This document shows positions 6,694 to 14,316 of a stretch of 18,198 nucleotides of DNA, piece after piece. The DNA is from Eubacterium sp. (GTDB lineage Bacteria; Bacillota; Clostridia; Oscillospirales; Acutalibacteraceae), in NCBI GenBank assembly GCA_029050995.1, contig JAIDLO010000270.1, forward strand, positions 1 to 18,198, in the 5' to 3' direction. The notes under the pieces were generated by a model. The model saw only the letters and a list, made by a program, of their open reading frames with translations, ran no database searches and was not told the origin of the DNA. A program made the translations under genes and the position numbers. The stretch's first letter is position 1, and every line of letters begins with the position of its first letter.

Positions 6694-6722
6694 ATTTTAT
6701 ACTGTTTGTCCCCGAATATCAA
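6694..6722 (-). promoter_or_regulatory. gap promoter
   Basis: On the minus strand TTGATA (6717-6722), 17-base spacer, TAAAAT (6694-6699); predicted start near 6687 and a leader of about 59 bases. Confidence 0.75.
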
Positions 6723-6782
6723 GCATTTTTTCCCATTTTTAAACATTTTATAATAAATTGCTAAAAATTTAACGAAATTTAT

Positions 6783-8153
6783 TTATTCTGCTGTCTTTTT
6801 ATTATTCTTTCTAAGGATGATAACAGGGATTAATGTTAATACTGCAACAACTGCTGCTGCCCAGAACATAACATTTCCCGGCGCAGAGGTTACAACATTG
6901 TATTCGTTTGTATAAGTAATCTTTGAGAAACGGCATACAATATTGCCTACAAACGGGCCGATAATCATAGGAATAAGAACATAGAAAATAATTCTGATAC
7001 CCTGGAACGAACCAACCTTGCCCTCAGTCATATAATCACGAACGGATGCATTCATTGCAATGCCGAACAATGCCCAGCCGAGAAGCGCAGGAACAGCGCA
7101 GATAAAGAAAACAACAACATTGTTTGCAAAGCCTGCTGCAAATAGACCAACAAAATAAAGAACAACAGAGAATACCATAAACTTATCCTTGCCGAGCTTA
7201 TCCATTAATCTGCCTGCCGAAATAACAAGCACAATTGCGATAATCACAACAACTGCGGCAACCGCCATAATTGCAGGTGTTATGGAAGCAAGAACAGTAT
7301 CAAGGCTGAAATTCATTACATTGCCGAGATAAATGAATATGTATGGGAAGAATACCTGAAATGCCGTTGCCGTAAAGCAGTTTGCGGCAAGCGCAAGATA
7401 CAGCTTTTTGTTTTCCTTAACAACGGAAATACGGAAGCCGTAAAGCAAATCTGCCCAGAAGGAACCGGTCTGCACTGTTTTTACATTGCTGTCCTTAATG
7501 GAAAACAGACCGATAATACCGCATATCGTTACAATTGCACCAAGGCCGATAAAGATAACATCATATCCAATGCTTTCAACCGCGCCTGCAAGGCCCATAA
7601 CGCCTGCTGTTGCAACAAGCGGAAGAATTGTCAATACGCTTTCAACTGTTGCACGATTATGTGTGTTTGTAACATCCGTTACCCACGCATTGAACGCAGC
7701 ATCATTGCCTGTTGAGCCGATAAAGGACATTAAGCAGTCCATAACAATAACCATAGCGACGGTTACGGTTAAAATCTTGATTTCATCAGTAAGATGTAAA
7801 AGCTCGGCAGTATGATCTCTTGAAATAACGCCGAAGCTTGCTGTTACGATACCCCAAAGAATATAGCCGATTGAAATAAACGGCTTGCGCTTTCCGATTT
7901 TATCGCTGAGCGTACCCATTAAAAATGTTGCAACAACAGTGAATGAAGCACTTGCCGCAACCATAATGCTGATTGCGCTCATAACATCAATAGAGCCGTT
8001 TACAGCCTCCTGCGTTGCACCGTTATAAATTGAATTGTAAAGAAAGGTGTTGAAAAACATATTTTCAACAGCCCATGCAATCTGCCCCATAAATCCGAAA
8101 AGGATTATGTTCAGCCAAAGACGGCCGCCGAGTTTTGTTTTATTATTTTCCAT
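6783..8153 (-). CDS. MFS transporter, GPH/MelB-like (probable sugar:cation symporter)
   Basis: 456 residues with about 12 hydrophobic segments. The loop after the second membrane segment carries the MFS motif GTLSDKIGKRKPF at residues 80-92, and FNAWVTDVTN followed by NRATVESVL around 154-175 is reminiscent of glycoside-pentoside-hexuronide (MelB-type) carriers; the substrate cannot be told. The start at 8153 is preferred because an AAGGGGGAAA ribosome site lies just upstream; the frame is open to 8204, but that extension would overlap the promoter. It is preceded by its own promoter with an operator-like palindrome. It lies upstream of gap, with no convincing terminator between, so some read-through into gap is possible. 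Confidence 0.85.
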   Translation of the reverse strand: MENNKTKLGGRLWLNIILFGFMGQIAWAVENMFFNTFLYNSIYNGATQEAVNGSIDVMSAISIMVAASASFTVVATFLMGTLSDKIGKRKPFISIGYILWGIVTASFGVISRDHTAELLHLTDEIKILTVTVAMVIVMDCLMSFIGSTGNDAAFNAWVTDVTNTHNRATVESVLTILPLVATAGVMGLAGAVESIGYDVIFIGLGAIVTICGIIGLFSIKDSNVKTVQTGSFWADLLYGFRISVVKENKKLYLALAANCFTATAFQVFFPYIFIYLGNVMNFSLDTVLASITPAIMAVAAVVVIIAIVLVISAGRLMDKLGKDKFMVFSVVLYFVGLFAAGFANNVVVFFICAVPALLGWALFGIAMNASVRDYMTEGKVGSFQGIRIIFYVLIPMIIGPFVGNIVCRFSKITYTNEYNVVTSAPGNVMFWAAAVVAVLTLIPVIILRKNNKKTAE

Positions 8154-8158
8154 AAAAA

Positions 8159-8190
8159 TTTCCCCCTTATAGTTTATTATGAGGGGGAAA
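8159..8190 (-). promoter_or_regulatory. Operator-like palindrome overlapping the MFS promoter and ribosome site
   Basis: TTTCCCCCT (8159-8167) and AGGGGGAAA (8182-8190) are perfect 9-base inverted arms separated by 14 bases. One arm fills the spacer next to the -10 box (8176-8181); the other lies just after the predicted start (about 8169) and includes the Shine-Dalgarno sequence. A dimeric repressor bound here would block the promoter. If transcription began further upstream, the same arms would form a hairpin hiding the ribosome site. Confidence 0.6.
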
Positions 8191-8204
8191 GCATTATTTG
8201 TCAA
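8176..8204 (-). promoter_or_regulatory. MFS transporter promoter
   Basis: On the minus strand TTGACA (8199-8204), 17-base spacer, CATAAT (8176-8181). The leader would be only about 16 bases long. Confidence 0.72.
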
Positions 8205-8264
8205 TAAAAATTTTACAAAGATTGTTTTAATGTAAAAATGTAATATGTGTCGAAATGATTATTG

Positions 8265-8292
8265 CGGTGCGTCGGGGACGCCGCACCCTACG
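8265..8292 (-). repeat. GTAG-foot hairpin repeat, copy C1
   Basis: On the minus strand: CGTAGG foot, stem GGTGCG/CGCACC, inner loop GCGTCCCCGA, closing CCG. It is paired head to head with C2 (8-base spacer). Confidence 0.68.
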
Positions 8293-8300
8293 ATTATATT

Positions 8301-8328
8301 TGTAGGGGATGGCGTCCTCGACATCCCG
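8301..8328 (+). repeat. GTAG-foot hairpin repeat, copy C2
   Basis: TGTAGG foot, stem GGGATG/CATCCC (8306-8311 with 8322-8327), inner loop GCGTCCTCGA, closing CCG. The loop is shared with copies C1 (one difference) and E, while the stem sequence differs and stays paired. Confidence 0.68.
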
Positions 8329-8355
8329 AAAAAAACGGACGAGCAATGCTCGTCC
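8329..8355 (-). terminator. Terminator of the two-component operon formed by repeat copy C3
   Basis: On the minus strand a perfect 8-bp stem GGACGAGC/GCTCGTCC with loop ATT is followed by G and seven T residues (A at 8329-8335 on the plus strand), about 42 bases after the histidine kinase stop codon. Confidence 0.78.
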
Positions 8356-8360
8356 CTACA
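8336..8360 (-). repeat. GTAG-foot hairpin repeat, copy C3
   Basis: On the minus strand: TGTAGG foot, 8-bp perfect stem, loop ATT, closing CCG and T7. Inverted pair with C4 across six bases. Confidence 0.72.
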
Positions 8361-8366
8361 AAATCC

Positions 8367-8391
8367 CGTAGGGGCGGATATTATCCGCCCG
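8367..8391 (+). repeat. GTAG-foot hairpin repeat, copy C4
   Basis: CGTAGG foot, perfect 8-bp stem GGGCGGAT/ATCCGCCC (8372-8379 with 8383-8390), loop ATT, closing CCCG, then C and six T residues that overlap the kinase stop codon (8397-8399). It has terminator form on the plus strand although no plus-strand gene precedes it. Confidence 0.72.
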
Positions 8392-8396
8392 CTTTT

Positions 8397-10877
8397 TTAT
8401 TGTTTAGGAAGTTTAACAGTTGCCTTAAACAAATCGCCGTCAATACTAATCATAAGCTCGCCGTTATTCAGCTTGCAAAGCTCTTTTGCAATAGAAAGTC
8501 CGAGTCCGTTTCCGTCCTGACTTCTGGACTTATCGCCCCTTACAAACCTTTCGGTTAATTCATCAGCACTTATGTTGAGCGGCTCTTTAGACATATTCTT
8601 GATTTCAAAATAGCCGTAATTCATATCGGAATATACTCTTGCGTAAATGCGGGAGCCGGGTGCAGAATATTTTCTTGCATTGGAAAGCAGATTTTCAAAC
8701 ACACGATAAACCTTTGTTCCGTCTGCCATAACGATATGCTTATCAGCAGCTTCTTCAAAAATAATATGAAGATTGTTTTTCTCAATATCTGCTGTTTCCT
8801 CAACAACTGCCTGCGTTGCAAGCTCATTCAGATTCAGCAGTGTTTTGTTGATTGTAACATTGCCTGTTGAAACCTTTGAAGCCTCAATCAAATCCTCAAT
8901 AAGCCTTTTCAGCTTGTTTGATTTTTCAGCGATAACAGCCATATATTTTTTTGCATCCTCATCATATATATCGCATTTCTCAAGCAGATTGATATAATTG
9001 ATAACCGAGGTAAGCGGTGTTTTTAAATCGTGGGATACATTTGTAATCAGCTCTGTTTTCGTGCGTTCATCCTTAACAGCCTTTATAACTGCCTGCTGCA
9101 ACTGCGCATTTGTTGATTCAAGGCTGTCTGCAAGAACCTTAAGGCTCTGCGGTAATTGATCTGTATTATACGGCAATGGCTCGCCTTTTTCGCTTGCCGT
9201 AATGATATCATCAAGCGATTTCATATACTTAACAGCCTGATAAACCATAAATGCATCTATACCGAGAAGAGCAGGTATACCAAGGAAACCGCAGAAAGTT
9301 GCAAAAGCATCCTCAGGCATAAAGAGCAATACAATAATACCCAATGAAACAAAATTAAATAATGTGTACAGAACAACCGCAGGTGCAGAAAGCTTATGCA
9401 GCTTTTTCGGTCTGAGTGCAAAGGTTAAAATGAGCTTTATAAACTTTCCGCTGCCCTTAAACATTCTGATAATTACTTTTGCTATTCCTTTGATTATCCA
9501 TTTTAACACTTTAAAAATTAAAACAATAATTCTTACAACAAGCAGCTTTGAGAAAACAGGATAATCACATTTAACTGCTCTTGAAAGAGAAGTAGCAAAA
9601 CCCAGAATCATAAGCCAGATCAGCATTGAGCAAATGCAGACAACGGTAGTTAACCAGCCTGATTGATAGAATAAAATATCAAAATCATTCGATCCGTAAT
9701 GGTTCCATCCATCAAAAATAAATTCAGAAAATGTCACCACAAGAGCTCCGACACCAAAGCCTGCAAAGCCGACTGCCGTTCCCATCAAAGCAAAATGCAG
9801 ATCCATAGGCATTTTATCTATCTTTGCCATAGAAAGCTCGCCGTCCTTATGCCCTGCAAGACGGCAGGAAACAACTGCAAGTGCAATCATTAAAACAAAG
9901 GCAACAAGAATATTTATGCAAGCAGCATTAAAACTCATACTCTCTGCATCAAGATAATTCTGATATACAGTTTGGCTGTAATCATCCTCTTCAAATTCGG
10001 GATCTATCTGAACATAAACACTGAAATCTTTATTCGGGCTGTAAAAATATTCATAACTTGCATCTTTAAGTGCTCCACTTGCACTGTAACCGCCCTTTGC
10101 ACCTTCAAAAACAATGCTGTCGCCCTCGCCATTTTTAACGCTCTGAACAAATGCCTTTGTGTTTTTTTCAACATTCGTTATAACAGTTCCATCCTTGTGA
10201 ACGGCATAAAACTGAATGTTTTTCAAATAAGCATAATCAGTTCCATAATTGACTCCATAAGCTTTGTGTTGATCATAATAATCGCTTATCAAGCTGCGAG
10301 CATCTTTTTCACGCCAACCAAAATCTATATTGTACTCACTATCAGCGGCATCCTTAAGGCTCTGATCCTTATACGACATATATTTTGTATAATAATTGCC
10401 GTCATTACCGCGATAATAATGTTTACCATCTGTCCATATTTCGTAAAGATAGGATTCATCCGGTACTTCATCATAATCATAATCAACATAATCATCATAA
10501 TAATATTGACGCTCTTCTTCTGCACTGCTGATAATCTTCTGTTTTTCTGCTTCGCTCACACGGTTTTTCTTTGCAGCCTTTTTGTAAGCAGCATAAAAGC
10601 TGTCAATATATTTCTGCTTTTCCTTTTCTCTTGCATTGCTTGTTAAATCATATTGAAGGGAATAAAAGCTTCTGCTGAGCATATTTTCGAAAGGACGCGT
10701 TTCATAAAAGCTTGTTGTTTCTTTCTTAAAAACATCATCCCCGTAAAATTCGATAAATTTTGCAAGCTGAATAACATTAGTCATTAAGACCGCAACCATA
10801 AAAAATGCAAGCAAAACGCATAAAAGCTTATTGCCGCTGCTGTATTTAAATTTTTTCCACTTTGTATCCAAGACCAT
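8397..10877 (-). CDS. Membrane sensor histidine kinase with large extracytoplasmic sensor
   Basis: 826 residues. One membrane segment (about 19-39) is followed by an extracytoplasmic region of roughly 275 residues (42-317) that includes a remarkable tyrosine/aspartate-rich stretch at 124-147. A second membrane block with about five further hydrophobic segments spans 318-550. A helical linker leads to the HisKA dimerisation domain with the phosphorylated H616 (NVSHDLKTPLTS), the N box FENLLSNA at 727-734 and the ATP-lid glycines GNGLGL at 789-794, so the kinase core is intact. No clear HAMP domain. The signal is unknown. The start overlaps the response regulator gene by 32 bases, with AAGGTGG just upstream, showing translational coupling. 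Transcription ends at the C3 repeat hairpin. Confidence 0.93.
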   Translation of the reverse strand: MVLDTKWKKFKYSSGNKLLCVLLAFFMVAVLMTNVIQLAKFIEFYGDDVFKKETTSFYETRPFENMLSRSFYSLQYDLTSNAREKEKQKYIDSFYAAYKKAAKKNRVSEAEKQKIISSAEEERQYYYDDYVDYDYDEVPDESYLYEIWTDGKHYYRGNDGNYYTKYMSYKDQSLKDAADSEYNIDFGWREKDARSLISDYYDQHKAYGVNYGTDYAYLKNIQFYAVHKDGTVITNVEKNTKAFVQSVKNGEGDSIVFEGAKGGYSASGALKDASYEYFYSPNKDFSVYVQIDPEFEEDDYSQTVYQNYLDAESMSFNAACINILVAFVLMIALAVVSCRLAGHKDGELSMAKIDKMPMDLHFALMGTAVGFAGFGVGALVVTFSEFIFDGWNHYGSNDFDILFYQSGWLTTVVCICSMLIWLMILGFATSLSRAVKCDYPVFSKLLVVRIIVLIFKVLKWIIKGIAKVIIRMFKGSGKFIKLILTFALRPKKLHKLSAPAVVLYTLFNFVSLGIIVLLFMPEDAFATFCGFLGIPALLGIDAFMVYQAVKYMKSLDDIITASEKGEPLPYNTDQLPQSLKVLADSLESTNAQLQQAVIKAVKDERTKTELITNVSHDLKTPLTSVINYINLLEKCDIYDEDAKKYMAVIAEKSNKLKRLIEDLIEASKVSTGNVTINKTLLNLNELATQAVVEETADIEKNNLHIIFEEAADKHIVMADGTKVYRVFENLLSNARKYSAPGSRIYARVYSDMNYGYFEIKNMSKEPLNISADELTERFVRGDKSRSQDGNGLGLSIAKELCKLNNGELMISIDGDLFKATVKLPKQ

Positions 10878-11535
10878 ACACCACCTTAATATATTTCGGG
10901 TCTTTCGGATTTATCTCAATCTTTTCTCTTATGTTTTTAATATGTACTGTAACAGTTTTTTCCGAACGGAAAGACGGCTCGTTCCAGACAGCCTCATAAA
11001 TCTGCCCCGAGGAAAGCACCCTGCCGAGATTTTTGCAAAGATATTCAAGAATCATATATTCCGTTGCCGTAAGCTTAATGCCTTCGCCGTCTACAGAAAC
11101 GGTTTTTGCATCTGTATCCACAATTAAACCGCCCGTAACAATCTGCGTATCTTTCTTAACGAAGCCCGAAAAAGAAATATATCTTCTGATTTGAGATTTA
11201 ACCCTTGCAACAAGCTCTAAAGGATTAAACGGCTTTGTAACATAATCATCAGCACCAAAGCCAAGGCCTGCAATTTTATCTGTATCCTCCGATTTAGCGG
11301 AAAGCATAATAATCGGAAAATTATGCTTTTCCCTGATTTTCAGCGTTGCCTGCAAGCCATCCATTCTTGGCATCATGATATCAAGCACAAGGCAATGAAT
11401 TTCATTTTCTTCAATGATTTCAAGCGCCTGTAAGCCGTCTTCTGCTTTAAGAACATTGTAGCCCTCCAGCTTAAGATAAATTTCGATTGAATCAAGAATC
11501 GCTTTATCATCATCACAAACAAGTATCGTTTCCAT
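10846..11535 (-). CDS. OmpR/PhoB-family response regulator
   Basis: 229 residues. The receiver domain (1-115) has the acidic pocket D8-D10, phospho-acceptor D52 (LVLDIMMPRMDG), S79 and K101. A winged-helix DNA-binding domain (about 128-229) has the GRVLSSGQIYEAVW and VTVHIKNIREKIE segments. The start at 11535 is chosen because AAAGGGAG lies eight bases upstream; a GTG three codons earlier would leave no space for that site. Its gene comes first in the operon and overlaps the sensor kinase gene, which is its obvious partner. Target genes are not known; the palindrome beside its own promoter suggests autoregulation. Confidence 0.95.
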   Translation of the reverse strand: METILVCDDDKAILDSIEIYLKLEGYNVLKAEDGLQALEIIEENEIHCLVLDIMMPRMDGLQATLKIREKHNFPIIMLSAKSEDTDKIAGLGFGADDYVTKPFNPLELVARVKSQIRRYISFSGFVKKDTQIVTGGLIVDTDAKTVSVDGEGIKLTATEYMILEYLCKNLGRVLSSGQIYEAVWNEPSFRSEKTVTVHIKNIREKIEINPKDPKYIKVVYGLGYKVEKI

Positions 11536-11555
11536 CCGTATCACTCCCTTTCAGT

Positions 11556-11584
11556 ATTTTAACATATTAAACGCATAAGATAAA
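11556..11584 (-). promoter_or_regulatory. Probable promoter of the two-component operon
   Basis: On the minus strand TTTATC (11579-11584, poor -35), 17-base spacer, TAAAAT (11556-11561). The weak -35 box fits an activator-dependent promoter. Confidence 0.45.
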
Positions 11585-11587
11585 CCC

Positions 11588-11603
11588 GTTAAGTATATTT
11601 AAC
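11588..11603. promoter_or_regulatory. Palindrome just upstream of the two-component promoter
   Basis: GTTAA, six bases, TTAAC: inverted repeat ending four bases upstream of the weak -35 box, a position typical of OmpR-family activator sites. The link to this regulator is inference. Confidence 0.35.
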
Positions 11604-11674
11604 ATCAATAAAATTCAAATGAGGTAATGAAAAAGTAAAGAAAAAATAAAAATGTATCGTTGCAATATTTATTT

Positions 11675-11701
11675 TGTAGGGGACGATTCCATATCGTCCC
11701 G
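11675..11701 (+). repeat. GTAG-foot hairpin repeat, copy D1
   Basis: TGTAGG foot, perfect 8-bp stem GGGACGAT/ATCGTCCC (11680-11687 with 11693-11700), loop TCCAT, closing CCCG. With D2 it forms a pair whose feet face outward. Confidence 0.7.
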
Positions 11702-11728
11702 AATGTACAAGGTTTGAATAAATGAAAA

Positions 11729-11755
11729 CGGGCGGAAATAGATTCCGCCCCTACA
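11729..11755 (-). repeat. GTAG-foot hairpin repeat, copy D2
   Basis: On the minus strand: TGTAGG foot, perfect 8-bp stem GGGCGGAA/TTCCGCCC, loop TCTAT, closing CCCG followed by four T residues. It lies 22 bases after the metY stop codon and may act as a weak terminator for it. Confidence 0.7.
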
Positions 11756-11777
11756 ATATATACATATTATATATAGA

Positions 11778-13046
11778 TTAAATCTGGTCTAATGCCTGCT
11801 GAATATCCTCAATAATATCCTCTGCAGCCTCAATACCGCAGGAGAATCTGATTAAATCAGCCGTTACGCCTGCTTCAACAAGCTCTTCATCCGTAAGCTG
11901 GCGATGTGTTGAAGATGCAGGATGCAGACAACAGGTGCGTGCATCGGCAACATGGGTAACGATAGCGGCAAGCTTTAAGCTGTTCATAAACTTAACGCCT
12001 GCTTCTCTTCCGCCCTTAACACCAAAGGAAACAACACCGCAAGTGCCGTTCGGCATATATTTCTTTGCGATATCATACTGCGCATCGCCCTCAAGCATAG
12101 GACATTTAACCCAGGTAATTTTATCGTTATTTTTAAGATATTCGGAAACCTTTTTCGCATTTTCGCAATGGCGAGCCATTCTTAAATGCAGGCTTTCCAA
12201 ACCGACATTCAGAAGAAATGCATTGTTCGGTGCCTGAATAGAGCCCAAATCTCTCATAAGTTGAACAGTTGCCTTTGTAATATAAGCAGCCTCGCCGAAA
12301 TCCTTTGAATAGGTTAAGCCGTGATAGCTTTCATCCGGCGTAGTAAGACCCGGGAATTTATCATTCTGTTCCCAGTTGAACTTACCGCTGTCTACAATAG
12401 CACCGCCGATTGTTGAAGCGTGGCCCTCCATATATTTTGTTGTTGAATGGGTAACAATATCACAGCCGAATTCAAACGGACGGCAGTTGATTGGCGTTGC
12501 AAAGGTGTTATCCATAATAAGCGGAATGCCGTTTTCGTGTGCAACCTCTGCAAAAAGCTCAATATCAAGAATATCAAGGCTTGGATTTGAGATTGTTTCG
12601 CCGAAGATACATTTTGTATTCGGCTGAATGGCAGCTTGAATTTCCTCTTTTGTTGCTCTTGGAGAAACAAAGGTAAAATCAATGCCAAGCTTTCTCATTG
12701 TAACATTGAAAAGATTATAAGTTCCGCCGTAAATTGCAGAGCTTGAAACAACATGATCGCCTGCCTGCGCAATATTGAAAACAGCATAAAAGTTTGCTGC
12801 CTGGCCTGATGAGGTAAGCATACCTGCAACACCGCCCTCTAAAAGCGCAATTTTTGCAGCAGCATAATCACAGGTTGGATTCTGCAAACGAGAATAGAAA
12901 TAGCCGGAAGCCTTTAAATCAAAAAGATCGCCCATTGCTTCACTTGTTTCGTATTTAAAGGTTGTGCTTTGAACAATCGGGATAACTCTCGGCTCGCCGC
13001 TTTTCGGCTTGTAAGCTCCCTGTACACATAAAGTATCTAATTTCAT
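11778..13046 (-). CDS. metY: O-acetylhomoserine sulfhydrylase (Cys/Met metabolism PLP enzyme)
   Basis: 422 residues, right for MetY and longer than most cystathionine gamma-synthases. It makes homocysteine from O-acetylhomoserine and sulfide. The cofactor-binding residues are visible: Y51 and R53 in YSRLQNPT, Y106 stacking on the PLP ring, D179 in IMDNTFATP, and the Schiff-base lysine K204 in STTKYMEGH. The family's substrate loop, HVADARTCCLHPASSTHRQL, lies near residues 365-385. GGGAGA precedes the start. It follows the ApgM-like gene by only 24 bases, so the two form an operon with no promoter, SAM riboswitch or T-box between them. Methionine gamma-lyase or cystathionine gamma-synthase activity is less likely, given the length and the internal insert. 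Confidence 0.93.
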   Translation of the reverse strand: MKLDTLCVQGAYKPKSGEPRVIPIVQSTTFKYETSEAMGDLFDLKASGYFYSRLQNPTCDYAAAKIALLEGGVAGMLTSSGQAANFYAVFNIAQAGDHVVSSSAIYGGTYNLFNVTMRKLGIDFTFVSPRATKEEIQAAIQPNTKCIFGETISNPSLDILDIELFAEVAHENGIPLIMDNTFATPINCRPFEFGCDIVTHSTTKYMEGHASTIGGAIVDSGKFNWEQNDKFPGLTTPDESYHGLTYSKDFGEAAYITKATVQLMRDLGSIQAPNNAFLLNVGLESLHLRMARHCENAKKVSEYLKNNDKITWVKCPMLEGDAQYDIAKKYMPNGTCGVVSFGVKGGREAGVKFMNSLKLAAIVTHVADARTCCLHPASSTHRQLTDEELVEAGVTADLIRFSCGIEAAEDIIEDIQQALDQI

Positions 13047-13070
13047 AAACTTCTCCCTAAAAAAAATAAA

Positions 13071-14279
13071 TTAATCGTTAATAAAATGGCTCATAATGCT
13101 TGGACCGAAATCAATAAAGTTGCCTGTATTTGCAGCCGTTTCTTCCGTTATTGTTTCAACGCCCTCAATCTCCTTGTTCTTATGATAAATAAGATATGGA
13201 ACAGGATCGGATGCATGCGTTCTTGTTACGATCGGTGTTGGATGATCGGGAAGCACCATAATCTTATAATCATCATATTTTTTAAGTCCCTCAAATAAAA
13301 TAGGAAGCACTCTTTCGTCTATCATTTCAATTGCACGAACTTTGTTTTCAGGCTCATTTCTGTGGCCGCATTCATCTGTTGCTTCAAAATGGATATAAAC
13401 AAGATCGTTTCTTTCTAAGATATCCAAACCGGCTTTTGCCTTGCCCTCAAAGTTTGTATCTATATAGCCTGTTGCACCCTCAACCTCGGCAACCTCCATT
13501 TCAGCGCAGCCGCCGATACCTTTAATAAGGTCAACCGCAGAAACAACGCCGCCTTTAATGCCTGTAACCTCTTCAAACGGGCTGAACGCAGGTCTTGTAC
13601 CTTCGCCCCAAAGCCAGATTGAGTTTGCAGGGCGCTTGCCCTTTGCCTTTCTTGCAATGTTAACAGGATGATTCTTTAAAATATCATAGGATTTTTTCAT
13701 CATTTCAATAAGCGGCTTTGCGTTTTCGCTTGTTGAAAGATATTCTGTAATGACCTTGCCTGTAATATCGTGAGGCGGTGTCATTTTACCTAAATCGGTT
13801 GTGCCGTTATCCCAAATAAGGCAATGACGATAGGAAACACCCGGATAGAATTTGAAAATATCATTTCCAAGTTCTTCTTCAATCGTTTTTATAATTTCCT
13901 TTGCCTCTTCCGTTGAGATATCATCCGCGCAGTAATCCTCTATTGTTTTTTCCTCATAAGGCTTATCATCCTCTGAAAGCGTAACAAGATTGCATCTTAA
14001 AGAAACATCCGTTTTCTTCATATCAATACCGATGGATGCAGCCTCAAGCGGACTTCTGCCTGTGTAATATTTCATCGGATCAAAGCCCATAACGCTCATA
14101 TTTGCAACATCAGAGCCCGGTTTTAAGCCCTCAGCAACTGTGCGCACCAAGCCAACCTCAGCACGCTGCGCAAGATAATCAAGATTCGGCTTTTTTGCAA
14201 CCATCATCGGTGTTTTGCCGTCAAGAGCAGGAACAGGATAATCTGCCATGCCATCATAAAGAACAACTACATATTTCAT
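13071..14279 (-). CDS. apgM: ApgM-family protein: cofactor-independent phosphoglycerate mutase or proposed homoserine kinase
   Basis: 402-residue alkaline-phosphatase-superfamily enzyme of the archaeal-type phosphoglycerate mutase family. The metal and nucleophile residues are present: D9 in YDGMADYP, the likely nucleophile S56 in GSDVANMSVMGFDP, D302 and H306 in ATDECGH, D345 and H346 in DHPTP, and H355. Family knowledge: a bacterial branch of this family is annotated as proposed homoserine kinase because it sits near threonine/homoserine genes in genomes lacking ThrB. Here the next gene is metY, which uses a homoserine ester, so that alternative deserves weight. The ribosome site AGGGAGGA lies upstream. 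First gene of the apgM-metY pair. Confidence 0.88.
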   Translation of the reverse strand: MKYVVVLYDGMADYPVPALDGKTPMMVAKKPNLDYLAQRAEVGLVRTVAEGLKPGSDVANMSVMGFDPMKYYTGRSPLEAASIGIDMKKTDVSLRCNLVTLSEDDKPYEEKTIEDYCADDISTEEAKEIIKTIEEELGNDIFKFYPGVSYRHCLIWDNGTTDLGKMTPPHDITGKVITEYLSTSENAKPLIEMMKKSYDILKNHPVNIARKAKGKRPANSIWLWGEGTRPAFSPFEEVTGIKGGVVSAVDLIKGIGGCAEMEVAEVEGATGYIDTNFEGKAKAGLDILERNDLVYIHFEATDECGHRNEPENKVRAIEMIDERVLPILFEGLKKYDDYKIMVLPDHPTPIVTRTHASDPVPYLIYHKNKEIEGVETITEETAANTGNFIDFGPSIMSHFIND

Positions 14280-14316
14280 TTTTTGTCCTCCCTAAAATAT
14301 GTAAATAATATAAAAT

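Noticed and set aside
6765..6780. Terminator for the MFS gene (AAATTT-AACG-AAATTT)
   Set aside because: Only a 6-bp all-AT stem; too weak to call.
8154..8204. Extended N-terminus for the MFS transporter (17 more residues)
   Set aside because: That start would lie on the TTGACA box of the promoter, while the start at 8153 has a good ribosome site.
8265..8391. CRISPR-like array
   Set aside because: The hairpins vary in sequence, alternate in strand, have no constant repeat and spacers of only a few bases, and no cas gene is present.
9972..10646. Long plus-strand open frame (224 codons) opposite the histidine kinase ectodomain
   Set aside because: It is antisense to an intact kinase; its isoleucine-rich composition simply mirrors the Tyr/Asp codons of the real gene, and it has no ribosome site.
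13047..13070. SAM riboswitch or T-box for metY
   Set aside because: Only 24 bases separate apgM and metY; there is no room and no such motif. The spacer upstream of apgM also shows neither.
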